The notes under the pieces are model-generated. The model saw only the letters and a list, made by a program, of their open reading frames with translations, was not told the DNA's origin and did no database searches. A stretch of DNA of 64,000 nucleotides from Entamoeba invadens IP1. Lineage: Eukaryota; Evosea; Mastigamoebida; Endamoebidae. This document shows positions 31,063 through 41,633 of this stretch, piece by piece. Position numbers and translations under genes: made by a program. Numbering within the stretch: the first letter of the stretch is position 1; every line of letters begins with the position of its first letter. The stretch covers positions 1 to 64,000 of the forward strand of contig NW_004443692.1 of the NCBI RefSeq assembly GCF_000330505.1. Reading direction: 5' to 3'.

Positions 31063-32535
31063 TTTTTCATTAATTTTTATCTTTGGTATTTTTTAAATAA
31101 TAGAATTTGTGTTGTCTGGAACGGGTTTGGTTTCCATTGAAACATACACGTTGCCTATAAAATCACATCCGTTTGTTTTATACTAAACAATCAAAATACA
31201 ACAAAAAAATGATAATTGTATCACAATAATCAGATGCAAATTTTTTTTATTATTACAGTAATCACCCGATCATTCATTCTTAAAAGTAACTGAAAAGATA
31301 AAAAATGTGCAATTTTTGTTGGTCGTGTTTTTTTGAGTAATAAACTTTTGTTGTTTCGAATAAAGTGGTGATGTTTTTTTATCATAAAAAGGTAAATAAT
31401 TAGTTATTTCTTATAAAAAATAAAATAAAAAATCATTCGAATGACTGTTTCTTTGTTAGTCACTTGTTTGTTTTTTTTTAGTTGTAATTTACATTAAAAG
31501 ACAAAAGAAAAAAACAAATAGAAAATGGGGTTTCGTTGTTTACATTGTTAATAATATATTTAATTATAATTAATCCAAATAATTAAAACATGTGATAGTA
31601 TTTTTTAGTTTATTTAATCCATTTTTTTTCAGATTTCGATGATTGGAAATATATAAATAAGATGATGCATTGAAACCCTATATCAAATCCCGAAATTTTA
31701 CTAATAAAACCCCTATTTTCGACAAATATTTATCACATAACAAAAAACGTTTTGTTTTTCAAACTTCTGTTTTTTTTGTGTTTAAAATTGTACAAAGAGA
31801 GAACATTCTTTGCTGTATTTCAAAACTACCGAACCCAAGTTTTCTTTTCTTATTTGAATGTGGCCAATAATCCCGCATTTTCTTTATCATAAAAGCTATT
31901 ATTTAGAGTTTTTTATGTCTTTTTATTATTAAAAAAAATTCCGACTTTTTTTTTGGCATTTCAGTCTTGACAAAATCCATTTTTTATTACCATGTTAGTT
32001 TCTTTTTATTATTATTTCTTTTATTAAAAATATAAGACAAACCATAACAACACGTTTTGTCACCAAAATGGTGGCGGTCAACAAATAATAAAAAACACGA
32101 ATAAGAATATTCTCAATTCAAGTCTTATTTTCCGCCAAAAAAATATGTTTCCACATCACCACAACAAGTCCAAAAGCAGTAGAATTATTCCATTGATTTT
32201 AAAAATATGACAAATAATTCTTTTTTAAGTACACTTCTGTTTTTGGTTGTAATTTTTGGTAGAATTTCTTTATTAATACGGGAACACGAGTAATGTGTTT
32301 TTACGTGCCTAGAGAAAAAGAACGTTTCTGCAGAATAAAGAGGGCTCTTGAAAAATGTATTTTATTCGACCGAAATGTCGAAATAGAAATGGTCACAACG
32401 ACCGCGTTGAATCGGGTTAAAAGCATTTGAAATGGGTCGAAAAGTCAAGAAACTCCTTTTCAAATAAAGAAACACAAAAAATTTAAAACGTAAAGAACTT
32501 ATAAAGCTCACCAAACTTCTATTTTCATTCAGAAA
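31063..32535. other. long spacer with a higher-GC promoter-proximal part
   Basis: 1.47 kb. From 31063 to about 32260 it is AT-rich with no supported gene. From about 32270 to 32530 it is less AT-rich and probably regulatory for the gene at 32536. That part holds a 17-base motif also found upstream of 36570 (see findings) and the palindrome TTCTGCAGAA at 32326-32335. Confidence 0.5.
32495..32507 (+). promoter_or_regulatory. GAAC plus TATA-like element
   Basis: GAAC followed directly by TTATAAAG, about 30-40 bases before the ATG at 32536. Both are described Entamoeba core-promoter elements, and the spacing is right. Inferred from sequence only. Confidence 0.45.
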
Positions 32536-32811
32536 ATGGAAACAAGACAATCCGCATTCCCAAGTGAAGTCGTGAGACCAATTGCTTACAGAAAAGCAAT
32601 TGCTTCTGTTCTCTACTCTCTTGACAACAGTTGCAATATCGAGAGTTACTCATACATTTCAGACTACACCCAGAAGCAACAATTCTCTGTAGTTCGCCCA
32701 GAGAACCCAATTCCTCACACCCTTAATGATGAGGAAATACAGAACGTTGTTATCAAACAGTCACCAGAACCTTGTGATGAGAATGATAAGTACTTTGATT
32801 ACCCCTTCTAA
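32536..32811 (+). CDS. small hypothetical protein
   Basis: A 91-residue ORF with coding-like composition, directly preceded by a GAAC/TATA promoter. The product is hydrophilic: a Tyr/Ser-rich middle (SLDNSCNIESYSYISDYTQKQQ) and an acidic end (EPCDENDKYFDYPF). No signal peptide, membrane helix or metal motif. I recognise no family. It shares a 17-base upstream sequence with the hypothetical gene at 36570, so the two might be co-regulated. Confidence 0.65.
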   Translation: METRQSAFPSEVVRPIAYRKAIASVLYSLDNSCNIESYSYISDYTQKQQFSVVRPENPIPHTLNDEEIQNVVIKQSPEPCDENDKYFDYPF

Positions 32812-33104
32812 AGAGAATGAAGCTGTTCTATTCTCAATGACTTATATTATATGTACTTCATCTTTTAATTTATTCTTGTGTTATTTTCTATTCTTTAACT
32901 GTATCAATTTCAGTGCTTGTCGTTATGTATTATCCAATAAAAAAAATAAACTATATAAATAATATATTTAACTACTTCTTTTAATTTCGTATTTCAATTA
33001 AACTTGTGAATTGTTTGTCTGTTTAAATAATAAAAAGAACTTCTCAAAAGCAGTACTTCTCACTTCAAAAACGTCACCATCAGACAAAACCACAAAAAAA
33101 ATAA

Positions 33105-35157
33105 TTATTGTTGCATGTTTGTGATCTCTTCAACAAACCGGGTATAGCTTCCAGGTACTTTAATCGTGCACTTTTCCGCTCCATAGACTATTGAAAATTT
33201 CTCGGGCTCGGACTTCTTCATTACTACTTTGGTGATATTCTCAAAACTGATATCTTCGAGCAACGAGAAGTTGTCGCCACGTTTCTCTACTATTAGTATG
33301 GATATTGTTGTGAGCACTGTTATGACCCTAATGTGTTAGTAATAATGTGTGTAACCAAATTATATGGTGTGGAATTTGTGGAGAGACAAACGGTTTCCAA
33401 TTTGGCTCATCATTTGCACTGACGTCTAAGAACGAGTCGTACTGTGACGACTCTGCGATTAACTCTTTCAAATACGTGTCATCGTCATCTTCTTCATTTT
33501 GTTTGGTTGTCTTTGGCGTTTCAAGTTGTGATGAGTTCGGAATGTCGAACAGTTGAACTGTTTTTACTTCTTCTTTCTTTGGTATTTCGGTTACTTTGTG
33601 CTGAAGAACTGGGTCTATTTGTAACTCATTTTTCATGTCATTCTTTTGTGGAATCTTCAAGTCAATTCTCTTCTCTTGTTTCTTCTGTGGAGTTCCATAC
33701 AAGAATTCCATCAAATCGTTGGTGATGTGTTGAGTTCTTTCAATCGTTTTGTTAGCAATAGTCTGTGTGAAACTGAGAGCTCGCTGGTGGTCGAATTTAT
33801 GTGGTGCGAACTGTTCTTTAGGTTGTTCCTTCTTTTCAAAATCGATAGGTTTCCCAGTCAAACAGAAAGAACATGTAGTTGGGTCGTGGTTCATCAATTG
33901 AAATCCTTTCACTCCATCTAACGCGTTTTTATGGAATTTGACATATCCTTGATTCATAATAGAAACACGTTTGACTCCTCTTTTGACAAAGTCTAACCCA
34001 ATCATACTCAACTCACTAATATCGGGCACTCCAGAAACTCTTTCTCCATCGCCAAATAAGACAACATGAAACGTCGAGTTATTTTGTGTTAGTACGGAGA
34101 GTTCATTTTTGAAGACATTGTCGACGTACTTTGACTCTCTTTGTCTCCTTAGATAATCCATATTAATTGCAGCCAATATACTCCCCATCTCAAACGCTTC
34201 TTGTCGGCGACAGTCGATAAACAAAAACGGAATTTGTCTTCCCGTCGTGTCGTTAATAACGTCTCCGGGAAACGTCGTCAAAAACAGTGAAGAGTTCAAT
34301 GACTTTGAAAAGACTTGTTTATAACTCTCCAAATTGTTCATGACCCCAAGAAGTGTTCTATTGAAAGAAGACACCGTCGACAGTCTAATAGCTTTAGAAC
34401 ACGCAACTACAGTCTTCACTTCTTCTCGTCTTAATTTCTTCCCAATGACCTTCCTCACTGCACTTGCTCCACTTTTATTAGTTTCTTGGTCTAAAAAGTC
34501 GTCTTTGAGATATATGAGGTATCCCACAATACAGTATACGTATAATGTAGTATCTGGAAATGTTATGAACTCATCCCACAGTTTGATTAAATCATTAAAT
34601 TCAGTGCACATCCCCATACACAAATTAAAGCCAAAGTAGTTAGTATATTCATTGGGTTCAATTCGATACATATCAAGGTGTAGTGAAAGTAACGGGTCAT
34701 GATATAAAAAGAGCATGTGGATCAAGTTCTGTAACCCAGTCACTATGACTGAGTCTAAGTATTTGTAAAACGGTTGAAATTTATAGAGCAAAGACTTCGT
34801 CATCCCACAAAGAAGTTCTTCACTCTCGCGTGGAAAAAGTTTGACAACCACGGCAGCTATATCTACTATCCCATTAAAAAAAGGTTGGACTTGAACAGGT
34901 TGAATACTTAATGCAATTTTAACAGCTTCCTCTTGTTCAGTACTACTGAAATTGTACCACTGTGGTCGATACTTCACGGCAGTTATCGGAATTTTGGTCT
35001 CTACAAACTCCTTCTTGGGCTGAAGAAACATGTTCCATATCTGGAGGCGAAATTCAGTCGGAATACCAAATTCACGACAAAACTCACGGACTAAAATAGA
35101 GTCAGAAGAATCAATCGCGCCTTTTATAAACGTCACTGCTTGTGTGGGAATATCCAT
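33105..35157 (-). CDS. TBC1D23 homologue: degenerate TBC, rhodanese-like and C-terminal PH-like domains, two exons
   Basis: I join 35157-33392 and 33327-33105 (662 residues). The order TBC-like (about 15-240, with EFCREFGIPTEFRLQIW, then a helical bundle), rhodanese-like (about 300-440, LFIDCRRQEAFEMGSI...), a short Cys pair CSFC, a disordered linker and a small C-terminal PH-like domain (FENITKVVMKKSEPEKFSIVYG) is specific to TBC1D23. Animal TBC1D23 tethers endosome-derived vesicles to golgins at the trans-Golgi and does not act as a GAP. Here too the TBC Arg- and Gln-finger motifs are absent, and the rhodanese loop (LFGDGERV) has no catalytic Cys. The last exon is needed for the PH-like domain. 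Confidence 0.82.
33328..33391 (-). other. intron of the TBC1D23-like gene
   Basis: 64 nt on the minus strand, GTTTGT...TAG, phase 2. Splicing links ..EPNWKP to VITVLTTISI; unspliced, the frame ends 21 codons later. Confidence 0.8.
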
Positions 35158-36569
35158 TTGTCGTTTTCAGTCCATTTCTGGTCTTCATTATTGTTTCTCT
35201 ATCAAGTTTAGTTATAAGTTAATTTGTTATTAAAGTATTAGTAAGCTATATTGGTGTATATAGTTGTTTTATATAAATTTATAGTTTATCATTTGTTCAT
35301 GGTTTGTGAACAAGTTGTGGTTATTAAGATTGATACGATATTTATAGGAGGTTCTGATTTGTTAAATAAATAGTAATTTGTTATTATCATATTTACTATA
35401 CAAAAACTAATAATTTATAATAAATGAACATATATATTAAAGCTTCGCTTTATTCTTTTTGTACTTCTTTTTTTTAAGGTGAAGAGGAAAAATAACAGCT
35501 TATTTAAAAGAAAGAAGTACAAAAAGAATATATATCAAACGAAGTTATGGTCTTTGAACAAATTATACTTTTATTAAGATCAAAGCCATACCATAATTAA
35601 TAATGTCTTGGCGTATTTATTAGCGTTGTTAATGTAAAATAACTGGATTTGAACAGACAACAATTTAAATCAAGTTTTTAGTTTGGCTGATAATTAAATT
35701 GTTCTATTCGAAAATGTCACAGACTTCCTATTTTTGGTTGCATTATTTGTTGTTCCAAATTTTTTTCTTTGGCTGACAAAAAAATCATGCCAAGCTGTTT
35801 TGATCAGCCACAATTGTTTGGCTGAACCAAACTCAAAGTCAATTAATGCGGATCAGCCGGCAGTTTTCTGCAAAATTCAATGATATTTTCGGCATAATCT
35901 GAGAGCGTGTTTTCCAATTCGAGTGTATTTTTGATAATAAAACTTTTTATTATTTAAAAATAGATTGTTCTGTTTTTTAACACTAAATTATGGTTATCTT
36001 TGTTTTCTTTGTTGTTTGTGCTGACAGACAAAATAAATGAATTCCGTACTGCAAACAAATCAATCAGAAACATTAATTTGTGTTCTATCAAATATTTCGT
36101 ATAAGTAATGTGTTTTTACGGGAAAGAACATAACAGTTTTCCACTAAAAAACAATCGAATGTTTATTCCCAAAAGTTCATCTTCAAACGACATATTTCTT
36201 CTCCTGAACCCAATAAATGTACTATATAAAAATTATAAAAAACGTAATAATTATAGTACAACCAAAAGAACGACAAAAATAATGAATCAAAGTCGATATA
36301 AATACAATACCTTAATAATAAATTTGTTTTGATTATCTGCTTTTATCCATTACTTATCCTCTAACCAAAATGACTTGTTCGGCATAATAACAGTAAGGGA
36401 ACACTGGCTTAACAGCCCCCAATTTCCTTTCTTCTGTTTGCTATATAAATATATCAAATAACAAAAACAAAAGGTAAAACATTTTCAATTATCAGCAATC
36501 AGCCATTTTACCAAAAATTTTGGCTGTGGGAATCCGAATATAAACACGACGGACTTTTTATCCATCACA
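35158..36569. other. 1.4-kb spacer with a hairpin and GGCTGA repeats
   Basis: No supported gene. It holds a perfect 20-bp inverted repeat (listed separately), imperfect direct repeats around 35297-35335 and 35544-35585, and six GGCTGA/TCAGCC boxes between 35685 and 36504. It also carries the second copy of the 17-base motif at 36104-36120. The 74-codon ORF at 36108 has spacer-like composition and is not accepted. Confidence 0.5.
35451..35530. repeat. perfect 20-bp inverted repeat (hairpin)
   Basis: Bases 35451-35470 are the exact reverse complement of 35511-35530, with a 40-base loop. The pairing extends outward imperfectly: AGCTTCGCTT at 35441-35450 against AACGAAGTT just past 35537. A transcript would fold into a long hairpin. 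Confidence 0.85.
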
Positions 36570-37316
36570 ATGCAAACACCACAAGAAGCTAAAGAGTTGA
36601 CCCTCCTCAAACGCGAATCAAAGTCATTTGAAGCTATTCAACAAGGCGCAGTCCTTTCTCTTCTGATAATGAATGGCGTCGAAATTGAAATAGCATGTCC
36701 TTCCCGTTTTGCATCAAAGGCAATGCAACTGTTTGTAGTGAACGATGTCATCACTAACAATACACGACTTGGCTTTGGAAATATGGTAGAAGCTCAATGC
36801 ACTGCTCAGTTCGCGAACGACTCCCAAGAGATGAAGAGCGGCACCGACAAGAAAAAGCTTTTGAAGAACATCAAAAGGAGAAAAGAATTGAACAGAGCCG
36901 CTTTGTCATTCAATAGCCTTTTAGCACTCGCAGAGAATTTTGGATACGTCTTTGAACTGAAACAAGTGAAGAGCGCAAAGAAAACGTTGCAGATGTCTAA
37001 AGTCAGAAGTGTGAGAATTGGCAACTCAGTTATCCTCGACGAGAGCAATTTATATAGTGTGGGTGTTGCGATGAATAAATACGTCGCTTCACTCTGTGGA
37101 AAAGGAACTTCAGTGGTCGGATTGAAACCATATGATCCAGTAGTCTTAAGCTTCTTAGGACAAAATAATTCGACAATTGAAGACTACAGCTCAACAGGAT
37201 ATTACGTCAATAGCTACCCACAATCAGTCTGTGGATCACAATCTCCAGTGTATTGTGTTGATAATAATAATACTACAGTATGTTGCGAACCGTATCATTT
37301 GACACTTATTTTGTAA
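36570..37316 (+). CDS. hypothetical protein
   Basis: A 248-residue ORF with coding-like composition and an ATG start. Residues 1-80 look like a mixed alpha/beta segment (QQGAVLSLLIMNGVEIEIACPSRF). Residues 85-115 are Lys-rich (KKKLLKNIKRRKELNR). The middle is helical, and the C-terminal 50 residues are rich in Ser, Tyr, Asn and Cys. No signal peptide, transmembrane helix or recognisable domain. Its long upstream region has repeated GGCTGA boxes, suggesting regulated expression. Confidence 0.7.
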   Translation: MQTPQEAKELTLLKRESKSFEAIQQGAVLSLLIMNGVEIEIACPSRFASKAMQLFVVNDVITNNTRLGFGNMVEAQCTAQFANDSQEMKSGTDKKKLLKNIKRRKELNRAALSFNSLLALAENFGYVFELKQVKSAKKTLQMSKVRSVRIGNSVILDESNLYSVGVAMNKYVASLCGKGTSVVGLKPYDPVVLSFLGQNNSTIEDYSSTGYYVNSYPQSVCGSQSPVYCVDNNNTTVCCEPYHLTLIL

Positions 37317-38422
37317 TTATATTTTCTTTATTCATTACTTTTGTGTTTCATATCTTAGGGATAGTTACATCATTTGCAAAGTAAAATGAAAGAATTTGTT
37401 TAAGATTTTTTAAGGAATTTTTGAGCTGTTTAAAGAAAAACAGAAGACTCTTTTCATTAGTCTTTATTCGTTGAATTACTTTTGTACGTGTTTGTTGCAT
37501 TATTTATGTTTGTAACTTACCACTTCTATTTGATGAGTTATCTTTTAAAATAGACAAAAGAACCAAATAAAAACAGGGACAGACAATTTTAAAAAAGTAA
37601 TTGTTAGTTGTTCGATAATGATACGATATGTAATAACATGTATCTTGTTGCCATAAAATGGATGAAATAATAAAAAAACTGATATTAATATAATTATTAT
37701 ATAATATAGTTATTTTTGCAATAACAATTGTTATAATATTTTTATTTATAATTTACTATAAAATTAATATCATATTATATAAATATAAAATAAGATTGCA
37801 AACTAGAAATAACATGGTATAAATTCAATCGTAAATTACCATAGTAAAAGACCAAAAGTCTATTTCAAATAGAAAGACTACAATTTAAATGGTCATTTTT
37901 TAAATATTTGTCAATTTTGTCCATAAAACAAAATAAGTTGTATGACGGAAATGTGTTGTAAGTTTTTAGGAATAATAAAAATACAATATTACTTTTGGAA
38001 TTCAACTTTTAATTGTACTTTAACATTTTAAATCGTCTGCAAATCCGGTTTAAAATAACCATTACGATGAAGTGTATACACTACTTTTAATTTAGTATAA
38101 AAAAAGATATAAAAACAACCAAAAATAATTGTGTTTTATGTCCTTTTACCATTGTTTGCATTTTGGTTCCTCATCATGTTCAATTGCAAGTTCCAAAACA
38201 ACACTTCAATGAAAACAAATTTTAGTAAATTCAAATAGTAATCCATAATATTAGCTCAAGAATTCAGGAAATGTAAAATGTTGATTGAATGTGAATGTGT
38301 TATTCAAAATGTTATATTATTACACTCGATTGGTTGACTTCCAAGATGTAAAAAGTGTAATTTGTTTTCAAAACGCTCTGTTTGTTCTATAGCCATACAC
38401 GAACTGAAAAAGTCACATTGCA
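37317..38422. other. AT-rich spacer
   Basis: 1.1 kb with no ORF or RNA gene I can support. Composition is uniformly AT-rich until about 38300, then more balanced just before the basic protein at 38423. Confidence 0.55.
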
Positions 38423-38746
38423 ATGAACCAAAGTTGTTCTGCAAAAGCCGCACGAAAGAAGTTGATGAAAAGCACCAAATCGCTGAAAAAGTCCGGTACA
38501 GGGTCGACAAGTAGTTCCGAGGTTAAAGCTCTACGAACATCGCGTAGAGGAAAAGTCGCCAAAAAAATGACCAAAACAGTAGTAGTGAAGAGTGAAGGTG
38601 GTGAGACGTGTGAAACACAGCAACCTCCCGCCTTAGTGAAGAAACGTCCAATCCCAAAGAGAGTGCCAATCGTTATACCCCCAAAGTTTACAATGGACTA
38701 CAACAATTACAGTAAAGATGATATCTCTGATGATGAAAAATGTTGA
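38423..38746 (+). CDS. small basic hypothetical protein
   Basis: A 107-residue, Lys/Arg/Ser-rich, probably disordered protein. The first 60 residues are strongly basic (AARKKLMKSTKSLKK, TSRRGKVAKKMTK). A second basic-Pro cluster (KKRPIPKRVPIVIPPK) follows, and the end is acidic (SKDDISDDEKC). This suggests a nuclear, nucleic-acid-associated protein, but no known DNA-binding motif is present. ATG start; composition unlike the AT-rich flanks. Confidence 0.62.
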   Translation: MNQSCSAKAARKKLMKSTKSLKKSGTGSTSSSEVKALRTSRRGKVAKKMTKTVVVKSEGGETCETQQPPALVKKRPIPKRVPIVIPPKFTMDYNNYSKDDISDDEKC

Positions 38747-38992
38747 GTTATATGTGTGTTATGGATTGTCATAAAAATAATTCACTCCGTCATTTCCGGC
38801 TTGTAATTTGTGTTGTACTATTTTTGATGTTCTATACATTTTTTTATATGAATTTACATCAAGTAAAATTAATCACTATATTTAAATGATATATCTTAGG
38901 AATTGTAATTCTAATATAAGAGGTCATACAACTAAGATTTCTGTTTTGAATGATTTTTAATAAAAAGAAACTTAAAAAAGTGATTTTAATTC

Positions 38993-40557
38993 ATGTCAAG
39001 TGTAGTACAATTAAACGAAAATAACGTTGCCAGCATCGACTGGGGAACAGAATATATAAAAGTAGCAAAAATAAAGAATGGAGTGTGGTCGCAATGTTAC
39101 TTTGATACATACAACACCGAGAAACTTGTCAATTCGATTGAATATGACTATGGACGTATCACTCCATTTTCCATTAAAACTGTTTGTAATAGTTAGTTTA
39201 ATTAATTAAATAATTTCAAATAGAACAATACTTTGAAGAAGAATTCACAATTTAGAATTTAAGTTCAAAGATAGTCTATATTGAGGGTATCGATGGTAAC
39301 ACTCAGTCGTATGATATGGGTGTTTATGGAACCGTATCATACGAATTACTCATCTGTATCATGTTGCGCAAAATCAAAGAAATGACTAACACTGTTTTTG
39401 CAGTCATGTCATTTCGCGAGTCAACACCCGAGAACGTCAAAACGGCCTTTGTGAGAGCAGGCAAGGAAATTAATTTGTATGTTACTATCGTCTCGACATT
39501 TGCATCTCTCTCAATGCAACTCACTTTCAAAGAGTATGGCGCTAAGAGTGCGACTTATGCGATCATGGACTTTGGTTCAAAGAAGACTTCTTTGTGTGTT
39601 GTTGCAGTCGAAAACACCATTGCGCGAATTCAATCAGTTAATGAGCTCAACACTGGTGGGATAAATTATAAAAATAAAGTTAGGTCGTATGTTAAAGAAT
39701 TACTAAATGATGAAGGAATCACTGAGTATTTACCAAAAGACTTTAATAAGTGTTGTAATGTTATTACTAATGGGTTATGTGAGAATCATTCTGTTGTGAC
39801 TGCTTATTTGGGTGAACAACATGCTATAAGTGTTGACACAAGTCAATTTGAAGATTACATAGACACTGACTTAAATACACTTATTACTTTTTTAAACGAA
39901 TCATTGCCAAGTTCTCTCAGAAATACAATTAAATACGTTATGGTGGTTGGAAATGGATATCATCTAAATGCTATCAAAAATGTACTAAATTCGTTTTTTA
40001 ATATTGTAAACATCGGGTATAATTCTAATTTTACGTGTGCAACAGGTGGGGGACTTTTAGTTGACAAGATACTAAAAAGATTTTTAAATTTCGAGGTCTA
40101 TACCCCAAGTGTTATAACGAAAATAGACGGTGTAGAATATATCAATTTCGAGAGTGGAGATTCAAGAATGATCGAACCACAATTTTTAAAAAGAACAAAA
40201 AGCATTGTTCATAAACAGTCGTTTGTGAACAAAAACGTCCAAAAACTTGAAATAGATAACTCATACTCCGACTCTCAGTTATTGGACCGGTTACTTTCTA
40301 TTATTGAATATCAAAACTTTAAATCTCTATATGACAAAAAGTTGGTAACTTTCTACAATTTACTCAGGGGAATTTCAATCATCAAGAATGAAATTAAACA
40401 CAAAAATAAATTCACACCCGAAAAAGCAGAACAAATCACTCAACAACTCAATGCTATCGATATAATGAAAGACAACTCAATAGATACACTCAAAGAAATT
40501 CTTAATGATAACAACATACGTTTTTCATTCTCTGATAATACTGACTTGGATAATTGA
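38993..40557 (+). CDS. reduced, divergent HSP70-like (Hsp110/Grp170-like) protein, two exons
   Basis: I join 38993-39181 and 39256-40557 (496 residues). The start ASIDWGTEYIKVAKIKNG matches the first phosphate loop of Grp170/Hsp110-type HSP70s, and RITPFSIKT matches the RTTPSYVAF region. After the junction come the IEGIDGN... and VSYELLICIMLRKIKEM blocks, corresponding to [26 protein letters not shown] is a degraded [10 protein letters not shown], and MVVGNGYHLNAIKNVL corresponds to [13 protein letters not shown]. About 55-60 residues between RTTPS and the EE.SSM helix are missing, and the substrate-binding part is short and unrecognisable. There is no signal peptide. It is probably a nucleotide-exchange-type or inactive relative of HSP70; function unknown. 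Confidence 0.75.
39182..39255 (+). other. intron of the HSP70-like gene
   Basis: 74 nt, GTTTGT...TTTAG, phase 0. A nearer TAG at 39221-39223 would give a 42-nt intron but leads to a stop 12 codons later. The distal site gives the long HSP70-like frame. Confidence 0.75.
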
Positions 40558-41007
40558 TTTATTTTCTGTTCACAATTGTTAAGAGTATTGACAAAATAGA
40601 CTCTATCTATTTTAAGAATCATTTAAATATTAAAAATATGGTTTTTAAAGAGTTTACATAATATAATACTATATAATACTATATAATACTATATAATACT
40701 ATAAAAAAAAATTCAAACTCTCAAGACAATAATAAATAGTAATTCTACTAACACTTTAAATAACAATAAACAAAATTCAAGTGGTCTAAAAATCGGGAAA
40801 TCTTGAGTTTATTAAATAAATTTCCGTTTTTTAGAGTTTGTATAATGTGAATAAAAATTACACAAGCCAAAAAGGGAAAAACAGCTAAAATTGGATTAAT
40901 ATCCCAGTAAAAACAGGCCAAAACAAAAATAAGGGTGTTATTTTAAGTGTTAAATAAATCAAGAATAGTAAAGTATTGAATGACTTGAACTGTAATTTGT
41001 CAAATAC
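40558..41007. other. AT-rich spacer with a 10-bp tandem repeat
   Basis: 450 bases without a gene; contains the ATATAATACT array listed next and the promoter of the Ras-like gene. Confidence 0.55.
40661..40700. repeat. tandem repeat, four copies of ATATAATACT
   Basis: Four perfect consecutive 10-bp copies with a partial fifth (ATA). Located about 100 bases past the HSP70-like stop. Likely replication-slippage DNA, useful only as a length-polymorphism marker. Confidence 0.9.
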
Positions 41008-41538
41008 ATGAAAAGAATTTCGTGCATGTTGGTAGGCGATAAGAAAGTTGGCAAAAGTAGTATCGCGGTCAGGTACACAACAAACTCGTTTCGTCCCGAG
41101 ATAACACAGCGATGTCAATTTCAATCGACAAAAATCAATATAGACGGGACAAATTACGCGTTAGGACTTGTCGACACAACAGACACAAACAACACATTTT
41201 GCGAGAAAAACATCGAAAAGGTTGATTGCTTTCTGGTCATCTATTCGATAACTGATAAAGACACGCTTCTTCACCTGCCGGTTTATTTGAGTAAGATATT
41301 CGACATAAAGAAGAAAGTACAGAAGAAGGCGAATGTTGTGATAGTGGGTAACAAGTCAGACGAGACTCAGAGAGATGTGACCTATGAAGAGGGGTTTGCC
41401 TTTGCAGAGTCTATTAACTGCACTTTCATGGAAACCTCTGCCAAAGACTTCACAAATATAAATCACCTCTTCGACGTCGCAGCAAGAGAATGTGTTGAGC
41501 AACTGACTGAAACAACGTCTGAGTGCCCCGTCATGTAA
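41008..41538 (+). CDS. Ras-like small GTPase with atypical G3 motif and CaaX end
   Basis: 176 residues. G1 is GDKKVGKSS, G4 is GNKSD and G5 is ETSAKD, all good. G3 reads DTTDTN instead of DxxGQE: both the Gly that contacts the gamma-phosphate and the catalytic Gln are replaced. The protein ends in CPVM, a CaaX box for farnesylation, so it should sit on membranes. Length fits the Ras/Rap group. The altered G3 predicts little GTP hydrolysis or a locked conformation, as in other atypical GTPases. It lies 95 bases upstream of, and in the same direction as, the CstF-77 gene. Confidence 0.88.
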   Translation: MKRISCMLVGDKKVGKSSIAVRYTTNSFRPEITQRCQFQSTKINIDGTNYALGLVDTTDTNNTFCEKNIEKVDCFLVIYSITDKDTLLHLPVYLSKIFDIKKKVQKKANVVIVGNKSDETQRDVTYEEGFAFAESINCTFMETSAKDFTNINHLFDVAARECVEQLTETTSECPVM

Positions 41539-41633
41539 ATTATTTTTCTGTGCAAGAAGTATAGTAAATTTTTAATAGTAAAAGTACTATAATATTTTTC
41601 TTTTAAATTTTCGTGGTAAACTGAGAAAATCAG

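Noticed and set aside
31670..31870. 66-codon ORF in the spacer after threonine dehydratase
   Set aside because: It opens only from a TTG and is AT-driven Phe/Asn/Lys sequence typical of chance frames.
32362..32550. 62-codon minus-strand ORF upstream of the gene at 32536
   Set aside because: It lies in the promoter region and its start overlaps the neighbouring gene's first codons; no family pattern.
35640..35665. tRNA B-box-like word (GTTCAAATCC on the minus strand)
   Set aside because: The flanking bases do not form a T stem, and no A box, anticodon arm or acceptor stem can be drawn around it.
36108..36332. 74-codon ORF starting inside the shared 17-base motif
   Set aside because: Composition equals the spacer (AAT/AAA-driven Asn/Lys), with no recognisable pattern.
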